DNA of 7,480 nucleotides from Ruminococcaceae bacterium UBA5391 (GTDB lineage: Bacteria > Bacillota > Clostridia > Oscillospirales > Acutalibacteraceae). The DNA lies in NCBI GenBank assembly GCA_002410755.1, contig DHOL01000023.1, forward strand, positions 533 through 8,012. Direction: 5' to 3'. The notes under the pieces are model-generated. The model made no database searches. It worked only from the letters and a program-made list of their open reading frames with translations, and was not told the DNA's origin. Position numbers and translations under genes: made by a program. Shown piece after piece: positions 1 to 5,346 of this stretch (positions within the stretch are counted from its first letter, which is position 1; the number at the start of each line of letters is the position of its first letter).

Positions 1-762
1 ATGGGCACGGGAAATTACAATGACACGACTGCAAAAATTTACACCGACCTTGGCCTTTTTACCTGCAAGGAACCCTATGGCATGGATGCCAGCAATCTCT
101 TTAACGTGCTGACCGGCTACAGCCGCCCTCCGGAATACAACAAATTTGTTGTTGCACCGCACGGAATGCGCGATTTCTTTGAATATATGATCCGCAGTGA
201 GGCAGAAAATGCCCGTAAGGGCCTTCCGAGCGGTATTACAGTTAAAATCAACTCCCTTGTCGACCAGGAAATCATTTCCCTGCTCTATGATGCAAGCCGG
301 GCGGGCGTAAAAATCCATTTGATTGTGCGCGGTATCTGCTGCCTGATCCCCGGCCTTCCTGGAATCAGTGAAAATATTGAGGTCATCAGCATTGTAGGGC
401 AGCTTCTCGAGCACAGCCGCATCTACCGCTTTGAGAATGCCGGAAATCCGAAAATCTATTTTGGAAGTGCAGACTGGATGCCGCGCAACCTCGACCGCCG
501 GGTTGAACTTGTCTTCCCTGTGGAAGATTCCGACTTAAAACAGCGTGCGTTTAAGATTCTGAACCTTCTGCTGAGCGACAACATCAATGCACGGCGGATG
601 CTGAGTGACAAAACTTATGTTCACATTGACCGGCGCGGAAAGGCCTCACGCAACTGCCAGACGGAATTCAGCCTGCTTGCACATGAGGCGGTGAAAAAGC
701 TTGCTGCACAGGACCGGGATAAACCGCTGCGGCCACTCCACAGTCCGCATATGGACGAATAA
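1..762 (+). CDS. ppk1: Polyphosphate kinase 1, C-terminal part (5' end outside window)
   Basis: This is the C-terminal 253 residues of PPK1, which reversibly transfers the terminal phosphate of ATP onto inorganic polyphosphate. The family is usually about 690-720 residues, so about two thirds lies upstream. The Met at position 1 is almost certainly internal, because GTGNYN at residues 2-7 normally sits mid-protein, after the autophosphorylated histidine (E. coli H435), which would lie outside the window. Visible landmarks are NSLVD (84-88), IVRGICC (108-114), the second conserved histidine in EHSRIY (H138, equivalent to E. coli H592), and SADWMPRNLDRRVE (156-169), the PLD-like C-terminal catalytic domain. 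The C-terminus is intact and ends in a charged, probably disordered tail. The next gene, pfkA, follows after 105 bp on the same strand with no clear terminator between, so read-through is possible. Confidence 0.96.
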   Translation: MGTGNYNDTTAKIYTDLGLFTCKEPYGMDASNLFNVLTGYSRPPEYNKFVVAPHGMRDFFEYMIRSEAENARKGLPSGITVKINSLVDQEIISLLYDASRAGVKIHLIVRGICCLIPGLPGISENIEVISIVGQLLEHSRIYRFENAGNPKIYFGSADWMPRNLDRRVELVFPVEDSDLKQRAFKILNLLLSDNINARRMLSDKTYVHIDRRGKASRNCQTEFSLLAHEAVKKLAAQDRDKPLRPLHSPHMDE

Positions 763-798
763 ACGTTAGAAAAAGTTTCAAAATTAGGAAGGGAATCC

Positions 799-817
799 GG
801 CTGCCGAAAAGGCGGCC
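799..817 (+). other. Short GC-rich hairpin between ppk1 and pfkA
   Basis: GGCTGCC and GGCGGCC form a 7-bp stem with one G-U pair, closed by a GAAAA pentaloop. It is followed by TTGCCTCAATG rather than a run of T, so it does not look like an efficient intrinsic terminator. It could be a weak terminator, an mRNA processing or stability element, or chance. The remaining 105-bp spacer holds no convincing sigma-A promoter for pfkA. Confidence 0.3.
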
Positions 818-867
818 TTGCCTCAATGAAAATCATACCGTTACTTTTCTGAAAAGGGTGTGGGAAT

Positions 868-1944
868 ATGCAAAAAATCGGAATACTCACCAGCGGCGGA
901 GACTGTCAGGGCCTAAATGCTGCCATCCGCGGGCTGGGCAAAGCGCTAATTGGTGCATTCGGCAGCGACGTGGAAATTTTCGGCATTGAAGACGGATACC
1001 GCGGACTGATTGAGGGCAGCTATCACAAAATGACAGCGCACGATTTTTCAGGCATTATCAATCTCGGCGGCACTATTCTTGGCACCAGCAGGCAGCCTTT
1101 CAAGCTGATGCGCGTCATTGACGATAATAACGTTGACAAAGTGCAAAGCATGAAAGATAACTACAAAAAGATGGGGCTCGATTGCCTCGTCATTCTCGGC
1201 GGCAATGGAACGCATAAAACTGCAAACCTCCTCGCCGAGGAAGGGCTCAACATTGTAACCCTGCCAAAAACCATTGACAACGACGTCTGGGGAACAGACG
1301 TCACGTTTGGTTTTCACAGCGCTGTGACTGTGGCTGCGAATGTGCTGGACTGCATCCATACGACAGCAACTTCCCATGGGCGCATCTTTATTGTGGAAGT
1401 CATGGGCCATAAAGTAGGATGGCTGACGCTCTACGCAGGCATTGCTGGAAGTGCGGATGCAATCCTGCTCCCGGAAATTCCCTATAAAGTGGAAAACATT
1501 GCAAAAATGATTGAACAGCGCAGCAAAGCGGGCAAGCGCTTCTCAATACTTGCCGTTGCAGAAGGTGCCATCTCCGAAGCAGAATCCAAAATGAGCAAAA
1601 AAGAACTGAAAACAAAGCGGACAGCAGAAACCTATCCATCTGTCTCCTACCGTCTGGCACAGGAACTTGGTGACATTACCGGACATGAGATCCGTGTCAC
1701 GGTTCCCGGCCATATTCAGCGCGGTGGCAGTCCCTGCCCTTACGACCGTATTCTTTCCACCCGGTTCGGCGTGGCCGCAGCAAGGCTCATCGAAGAAAAG
1801 AAGTATGGCTATATGGTTGCCATGCGGAATAACCGGATCGTCCCAGTCCCGCTCAGCGAGGTGGCAGGCAAACTGAAAACCGTTCCGCTTGACAGCGAGG
1901 TAATCCAGACAGCGCGGGACATCGGTGTAAGCTTTGGGGATTAA
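868..1944 (+). CDS. pfkA: 6-phosphofructokinase, group III type, probably ATP-dependent
   Basis: Cytoplasmic glycolytic enzyme that phosphorylates fructose 6-phosphate to fructose 1,6-bisphosphate. Its 358 residues fit the longer group III (mixed-substrate) PFKs better than the 320-residue E. coli type. Motifs in order: TSGGDCQGLNAAIR (8-21, nucleotide or PPi phosphate loop), GTSRQPF (72-78), GGNGT (111-115), PKTIDND (133-139, with D137 matching catalytic D127 of E. coli), HGR (170-172), MGH (179-181), and PGHIQRGGSPCPYDR (280-294, substrate binding with R276, H282 and R285). G114 at the position of E. coli G104 favours ATP, since PPi-dependent enzymes have Asp there. K134 is the residue usual in PPi-PFKs and in group III ATP-PFKs. 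N113 replaces the Mg-binding Asp103 of E. coli, which is unusual. The ATG starts directly at the conserved strand, with a weak AAAGGG site upstream. The gene ends before a strong hairpin. PPi use cannot be excluded from sequence alone. Confidence 0.94.
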   Translation: MQKIGILTSGGDCQGLNAAIRGLGKALIGAFGSDVEIFGIEDGYRGLIEGSYHKMTAHDFSGIINLGGTILGTSRQPFKLMRVIDDNNVDKVQSMKDNYKKMGLDCLVILGGNGTHKTANLLAEEGLNIVTLPKTIDNDVWGTDVTFGFHSAVTVAANVLDCIHTTATSHGRIFIVEVMGHKVGWLTLYAGIAGSADAILLPEIPYKVENIAKMIEQRSKAGKRFSILAVAEGAISEAESKMSKKELKTKRTAETYPSVSYRLAQELGDITGHEIRVTVPGHIQRGGSPCPYDRILSTRFGVAAARLIEEKKYGYMVAMRNNRIVPVPLSEVAGKLKTVPLDSEVIQTARDIGVSFGD

Positions 1945-1970
1945 AGTGCATCCCGGGCAAAAATTAAAAA

Positions 1971-2004
1971 GGCAGACTGCTTTTAACTAAAAAAGCAGTC
2001 TGTC
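1971..2004. terminator. Bidirectional intrinsic terminator between convergent genes
   Basis: Arms at 1971-1984 and 1991-2004 form a 14-bp stem (one G-U pair) with a 6-base AACTAA loop. On the plus strand it ends pfkA, but the T-run after it is short (TTT, then GATAT). On the minus strand the stem is followed by TTTTTAATTTTT (complement of 1959-1970), a better U-tract, so it should also stop the small membrane-protein gene whose stop codon lies 29 bp away. One hairpin appears to serve both convergent genes. Confidence 0.9.
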
Positions 2005-2033
2005 TTTGATATCCGCTAGCAAGTTAAAAGGAC

Positions 2034-2339
2034 TCATGGTTGAGCCGTGCTAAAAGGGGCAGACCGCTTTTCTTCATCCGGCAGTGTAGAAAGCTGGCAG
2101 CTTTCAGCGGGTTGGTGGATTACCTTAATTTCAGTGCCGGGGCACAAACAGCATACGGCGGCAGAAATAGCCGCAACCACTTCTTCCGGGATATCCCCTT
2201 TTAAAGTTGGCATGTCAGCTTGAGAAGCTGCTTTGCTCCGGGCAGAACGGAGTTCTTCATTTAGGTTTGCAATCTTCCGGATTAGTACTAGAAGAATAAC
2301 CACAACCGCCGCAAAACATGCAATCACAATTTGATTCAT
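2034..2339 (-). CDS. Small single-pass membrane protein with OadG-like C-terminal segment
   Basis: A 101-residue protein of unproven function. Residues 4-21 form one hydrophobic helix followed by RK, suggesting an N-out/C-in anchor. Residues 22-40 are charged, polar and probably helical. Residues 49-75 (GDIPEEVVAAISAAV, then CCLCPGTEIKVI) resemble the short conserved C-terminal segment of OadG/MmdD, the small gamma/delta subunits of sodium-pumping decarboxylases, which typically reads as Glu-Val-Val-Ala-x-Ile-x-Ala-Ala-Val followed by a basic strand. No decarboxylase alpha, beta or biotin-carrier gene is visible nearby, so a pump role cannot be assigned. C63, C64 and C66 form a CCxC cluster of unknown significance. 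It is very likely a real gene: a strong AAGGGAGGAG site sits 6 nt before the ATG, a good promoter lies upstream, and a terminator lies downstream. It is divergent from the AraC gene and may be its target. Confidence 0.75.
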   Translation of the reverse strand: MNQIVIACFAAVVVILLVLIRKIANLNEELRSARSKAASQADMPTLKGDIPEEVVAAISAAVCCLCPGTEIKVIHQPAESCQLSTLPDEEKRSAPFSTAQP

Positions 2340-2345
2340 GTTGCA

Positions 2346-2355
2346 CTCCTCCCTT
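2346..2355 (-). promoter_or_regulatory. Strong ribosome binding site of the small membrane protein
   Basis: On the minus strand this reads AAGGGAGGAG and lies 6 nt before the ATG at 2339. It is among the best Shine-Dalgarno matches in the window. It fixes the start and argues that this short, otherwise hard-to-identify reading frame is translated. Confidence 0.85.
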
Positions 2356-2373
2356 GTCCGAGATTACAGCATT

Positions 2374-2402
2374 ATTATAGCCGTCCGGGGCACTAAATAC
2401 AA
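2374..2402 (-). promoter_or_regulatory. Sigma-A promoter for the small membrane-protein gene
   Basis: On the minus strand, -35 TTGTAT (2397-2402) and a perfect -10 TATAAT (2374-2379) are separated by 17 bp. Transcription would start near 2367 and give a leader of about 27 nt carrying the ribosome binding site. The -35 box is only a half match to consensus, so activation or repression through the adjoining repeat is plausible. Confidence 0.7.
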
Positions 2403-2424
2403 GGAACGCGCACCGCTTTCCTTG
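2400..2424. promoter_or_regulatory. 25-bp inverted repeat between divergent promoters, candidate operator
   Basis: Arms CAAGGAAcGCG (2400-2410) and CGCtTTCCTTG (2414-2424) are complementary at 10 of 11 positions around the 3-bp centre CAC. The left edge overlaps the -35 box of the minus-strand promoter (2397-2402) and the right edge overlaps the -35 box of the plus-strand promoter (2422-2427), so one bound dimer could control both. The seen facts are the symmetry and the placement. That the AraC-family protein encoded next door binds here is inference; AraC proteins more often bind direct repeats, so another regulator is also possible. Confidence 0.6.
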
Positions 2425-2450
2425 CATCCGGCCGGATGATAAATTATAAT
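2422..2450 (+). promoter_or_regulatory. Sigma-A promoter for the AraC-DUF1836 operon
   Basis: -35 TTGCAT (2422-2427) and a perfect -10 TATAAT (2445-2450) are separated by 17 bp. The predicted start is near 2457, about 34 nt before the GTG start codon. The spacer is filled largely by the palindrome at 2425-2438. Confidence 0.7.
2425..2438. promoter_or_regulatory. 14-bp perfect palindrome inside the AraC-gene promoter
   Basis: CATCCGGCCGGATG is a perfect inverted repeat. It overlaps the last bases of the -35 box and fills most of the spacer of the plus-strand promoter, a typical place for a repressor operator. It directly abuts the 25-bp inverted repeat to its left. Its GC-rich sequence stands out against the AT-rich -10 region. 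Confidence 0.5.
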
Positions 2451-2477
2451 GGAATTCATAAGTTGGTGAATGAATGA

Positions 2478-2484
2478 GAGGTGA
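2478..2484 (+). promoter_or_regulatory. Ribosome binding site that fixes the GTG start of the AraC gene
   Basis: GAGGTGA is an exact 7-nt match to the complement of the 16S rRNA 3' end. It sits 6 nt before GTG at 2491. A TGA stop in the same frame immediately precedes that GTG (2488-2490), and the next in-frame Met is residue 105, so the GTG is the only sensible start. Confidence 0.85.
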
Positions 2485-2490
2485 GGTTGA

Positions 2491-3345
2491 GTGACAAATG
2501 ATGAGTTCCGGAAATCTTTTCGCTTTTCCTTTCATAACAGCCTCGGGCTTGCCGTGTACAGTTGCGGTGTGCAGAAATGCGCTCCCTGCCATTCGTGGGG
2601 CCCTGCTGTGCGTGACCATTACCTCATTCACTGTGTTGTTTCCGGCCACGGTGCTTTCTCATGCAAAGGCAAGCAGTACCCTCTGTCAGCGGGCGACGGT
2701 TTTGTTGTTGTACCGGATCGGATTGTTTCCTATGCAGCAGACCACAAAGATCCCTGGGAATACTGTTGGGTTGGATTCAACGGAACTGACGCAAAGCGCC
2801 TGATGGATTTGACCGGCCTGCTTGACGGTGAGCCGGTATTCCATATGAGCGACAAGGGACCGGAAAATATTCTGATCGACCTTTGCAACCGTCCTGTCTC
2901 TACGCCGGCAGACAATGTGCGTATGGAAGCCGGGCTGCTTGAATTTCTCGCCGAGCTGATGGACCATTTTGGGAAGCATGCAGCACCTCTTGGGAATGGT
3001 TATGAATACGTCCAAAAGGCAATTCGGTTTATTGACTATCACTATTCCATGGACATTGGTGTAAGTGATATTGCCGCAAGTGTTGGGATTAGCCGGAGCC
3101 ATCTTTACCGACTTTTTATCCGGCATGTTTCTATGCCGCCCAATGAATATCTTGTCCGCTACCGTGTCAGCAAAGCGGCTGCGTTACTGGAAAGCGGACG
3201 GCTGACTGTCGGCGAAGCAGCCTTCTCCGCCGGGTTTCCAGACCAGCTTTATTTTTCACGCGTCTTCAAAAAATATATGGGCATGCCGCCAAGCCACTAT
3301 CTTGCTGCGAGTTTGACCCGCGGCAAAGAGGAGAAACCAAAATGA
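2491..3345 (+). CDS. AraC-family transcriptional regulator with N-terminal cupin sensor
   Basis: A 284-residue cytoplasmic DNA-binding regulator. Residues about 20-100 match the AraC-type cupin ligand-binding fold (HYLIHCVVSGHGAF at 43-56, then LSAGDGFVVVPDRIVSYAAD and WEYCWVGFNG at 89-98), as in sugar-responsive MsmR/RhaR-like members. Residues about 170-275 hold the two helix-turn-helix motifs: IGVSDIAASVGISRSHLYRL (189-208) and LTVGEAAFSAGFPDQLYFSR (238-257), followed by the conserved FKKYMGMPPSHY. Translation starts at GTG. The gene overlaps the DUF1836 gene by ATGA, so the two are probably translated as a coupled pair. It is divergent from the small membrane-protein gene across a region with two inverted repeats, which suggests autoregulation and control of that gene. 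The ligand is unknown; the cupin type suggests a carbohydrate or small effector. No sugar transport or catabolic genes are nearby. Confidence 0.93.
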   Translation: MTNDEFRKSFRFSFHNSLGLAVYSCGVQKCAPCHSWGPAVRDHYLIHCVVSGHGAFSCKGKQYPLSAGDGFVVVPDRIVSYAADHKDPWEYCWVGFNGTDAKRLMDLTGLLDGEPVFHMSDKGPENILIDLCNRPVSTPADNVRMEAGLLEFLAELMDHFGKHAAPLGNGYEYVQKAIRFIDYHYSMDIGVSDIAASVGISRSHLYRLFIRHVSMPPNEYLVRYRVSKAAALLESGRLTVGEAAFSAGFPDQLYFSRVFKKYMGMPPSHYLAASLTRGKEEKPK

Positions 3346-3926
3346 GCGAAGCTACTGACAACATTATAAAATGGGTCAAGGAAATCGAGGGTTCCAAAGC
3401 CGTGGAGTGGGACCGCCTGCCGGAAATCTATCTCTACATGGATCAGGTTCTGACTTATATGGACAAACAGCTCCACCTTTACGAGCGCGACGAAAGCACT
3501 TGCCTCCTGACATCCAGCATGGTTAACAATTACGTAAAGGATGGTGTGCTTCCCCGGCCGTCCCAAAAAAAATATTCCCGTGAACACTTGGCAATCCTGA
3601 CCGTTATTTGTCTCTTGAAACAGGTCCTTTCCATTCAGGACATTGCTTTCCTGACAAAGGCCCTGCTGAAGAACGCTTCCAACAGTGAGATGTACAACCG
3701 GTTTTGCGAAGTGCAGGAAGAAGCAATGCGCGAAGTTTGTGATCGAGTGAAGAAAGCAGCCCCGGAAGACGAACCCGGTCTGATGCGTCTTGCGATTGAA
3801 CTTTCTGTTGAAGCAAATGCGCGTCGCACTGCTTCGGAACGGATTCTGAGTGAAATTTCCGCAGCAGAGAAAAAGCGGGCTGAGGAAAAATATGAAGAAG
3901 GAAAGGAAAAGTCAAGGAAAAAATAA
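3342..3926 (+). CDS. DUF1836 family protein, probable helix-turn-helix regulator
   Basis: A 194-residue protein matching the DUF1836 family of Firmicutes, whose function is not established. The conserved core is visible: LPEIYLYMDQVLTYMDKQL (26-44), LLTSSMVNNYVKDGVLPRPS (55-74), KKYSREHLAILTVICLLKQVLSIQDI (76-101). The middle block, with Asn-Asn-Tyr-x-Lys-x-Gly-x-Leu-Pro and Lys-Tyr-Ser-Arg-Glu-His, resembles the winged HTH of MerR-like proteins, where the wing follows the short Pro-rich turn, so DNA binding is a reasonable inference. The C-terminus (170-194) is a highly charged Lys/Glu helix that looks coiled-coil or disordered. The ATG lies inside the AraC stop (ATGA overlap), with GAGGAG 8 nt upstream. 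It ends 10 bp from the convergent murF stop. Pairing with an AraC regulator suggests shared control, but its targets are unknown. Confidence 0.88.
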   Translation: MSEATDNIIKWVKEIEGSKAVEWDRLPEIYLYMDQVLTYMDKQLHLYERDESTCLLTSSMVNNYVKDGVLPRPSQKKYSREHLAILTVICLLKQVLSIQDIAFLTKALLKNASNSEMYNRFCEVQEEAMREVCDRVKKAAPEDEPGLMRLAIELSVEANARRTASERILSEISAAEKKRAEEKYEEGKEKSRKK

Positions 3927-3936
3927 CTGCCGGATT

Positions 3937-5313
3937 TCAGGCTGTAAGAAGTTCTGACACAATCTCACTGACATTCGTGCTGTGGGAGCCTTTAATCAGG
4001 ACGGTGTCACCGGGCAAAAGTATTTTCTTTAAAGCTAAAATAGCTTCGGCATTGTTTTCACAGACATGGCATTCCATATCCGGATTGACGGAATGCGCTC
4101 CGTCTGCGATTGCCTTTGCTTCCGTGCCAACCGTAACAAGTGCATTTACACCAGCCTTTGCGGCGAAAGCGCCAACCTCAAAATGTCCCTGCCGCGAATA
4201 CTTACCGAGTTCCAGCATATCTGCAAGGACAGCAATCCGCCTGCCGGAACGGAAGCCGCACAGTACATCAATGCTGCTTTTCGCTGCATCTGGACTGGAA
4301 TTATAAGAATCGTCAATCACCGTAATGCCGGCGCCCGTCTTTCGGATTTGCATCCGCATAGAAGGCGTGCGGTAGCCGCTCAGGGCAATGGCGGCTTTCT
4401 CCAGTGGGACACCCAACACAAAAGAGACGGCAAGCCCCGCAAGCGCATCCAAAACGCTGTGGATGCCTGGAACAGGAAGGGTAACCTGCGCCGACTTTCC
4501 GTCTGGCGCTTTGGCTTGGAATTTACAGGACTTTTCCCCAAGCCGGATATTTTCCGCCCGAAAATCGCATCCGGAACGCGTACCGTAGCAGACCGTGCGG
4601 AACGGCATTTTTCCGTGAAGAGGCATCAGCATGGGATCATCACCATTCAGGAACAACACGGAGCCTTCATGAAAACAGTCGGTAATATGCAGCTTTTCTG
4701 CCCTGATGTTTTCCCGGGAGCCAAGATTTCCGATATGTGACAGTCCAATATTGGTCATCACCGCATAATCAGGAGCAGCGACAGCCGCAATACGGGACAT
4801 TTCTCCAAATTCACTCATGCCCATTTCAATAACGGCCGCATCATATTCCGGCGAAAGGCGGAACATTGTAAGCGGCAGGCCAATCTGGCTGTTCTGGTTG
4901 CCCTCGGTCTTTACAACACGCATCCCTGAAGATACGGCAAGTGCTGTCATTTCTTTTGTCGTTGTTTTTCCGACACTCCCTGTAATGCCAACGACTGGCC
5001 CGCGGAATCGGCGGCGCCAAACAGCAGCAGCTTTCCGGAGCGCTTCGCGTGTATCCTGAACGGCAATCAGGGCACCGGCACCTCCGGCAGCCTTTTCCGG
5101 CTCCTGCGTCAGGGCTGCCGCTGCACCGGCAGAAAATGCTTTTCCAATATAGCGGTGGGCGTCGGTCCTTTCGCCGACAATCGGCACAAACAGGGCGCCT
5201 GGCCCTACCTGCCTGCTGTCTATGGCAATGGACAATATTTCTGTCTCTTTAGCGCCTCTGATGACTTTCCCTCCGCAGGTTTCCGCAAAATCTTTGACTG
5301 TTATTTTCATCAT
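3937..5313 (-). CDS. murF: UDP-N-acetylmuramoyl-tripeptide--D-alanyl-D-alanine ligase
   Basis: Cytoplasmic Mur ligase that joins D-Ala-D-Ala to the UDP-MurNAc-tripeptide using ATP, completing the pentapeptide. Its 458 residues are normal for the family. Domains: N-terminal UDP-substrate domain (1-105, with IDSRQVGPGALFVP at 31-44), central ATPase domain with P-loop GITGSVGKTTTKE (109-121, K116), the EGNQNSQIGLP block (137-147), EMGMSEFGEM (163-172) and TNIGLSHIGNLGSREN (187-202), and a C-terminal domain with DDSYNSSPDA (334-343), LADMLELG (363-370) and KGSHSTNVSEIV (441-452). The DDSYN-x-x-P and EMG-x-x-x-x-GE motifs separate MurF from MurE, MurC and MurD. ATG codons at 5313 and 5310 are both possible; an AAAGGCGG site sits 6 nt before the first. 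It lies 33 bp downstream of murE in the same operon. No mraY follows, unlike in a standard dcw cluster. Confidence 0.96.
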   Translation of the reverse strand: MMKITVKDFAETCGGKVIRGAKETEILSIAIDSRQVGPGALFVPIVGERTDAHRYIGKAFSAGAAAALTQEPEKAAGGAGALIAVQDTREALRKAAAVWRRRFRGPVVGITGSVGKTTTKEMTALAVSSGMRVVKTEGNQNSQIGLPLTMFRLSPEYDAAVIEMGMSEFGEMSRIAAVAAPDYAVMTNIGLSHIGNLGSRENIRAEKLHITDCFHEGSVLFLNGDDPMLMPLHGKMPFRTVCYGTRSGCDFRAENIRLGEKSCKFQAKAPDGKSAQVTLPVPGIHSVLDALAGLAVSFVLGVPLEKAAIALSGYRTPSMRMQIRKTGAGITVIDDSYNSSPDAAKSSIDVLCGFRSGRRIAVLADMLELGKYSRQGHFEVGAFAAKAGVNALVTVGTEAKAIADGAHSVNPDMECHVCENNAEAILALKKILLPGDTVLIKGSHSTNVSEIVSELLTA

Positions 5314-5346
5314 TGCAATCCGCCTTTTTATCTGCCGCCGGCCGCT

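Noticed and set aside
818..846. Possible pfkA promoter (TTGCCT, 17 bp, TTACTT)
   Set aside because: The -10 match is too poor to call; read-through from ppk1 or an unseen promoter is as likely.
621..890. 89-aa minus-strand frame across the ppk1-pfkA spacer
   Set aside because: Antisense to the ends of two conserved genes, with no coding signature of its own.
2257..2649. 130-aa minus-strand frame covering the divergent promoter region
   Set aside because: It overlaps two divergent promoters, the operator repeats and the start of the AraC gene; the shorter 101-aa frame has the strong ribosome binding site and promoter instead.
2498..2803. ATG-started frame just downstream of the AraC GTG
   Set aside because: It is out of frame with the AraC protein, whose cupin and HTH motifs are clear; the GAGGTGA site is spaced for the GTG at 2491.
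3927..3936. Terminator between the convergent DUF1836 and murF genes
   Set aside because: Only 10 bp separate the stops and no hairpin with a T-run is visible around them.
4066..4740. 224-aa plus-strand reading frame opposite murF
   Set aside because: It lies wholly antisense to a clear murF with full motif conservation, has no ribosome binding site I can see, and its predicted protein has no recognisable domain.
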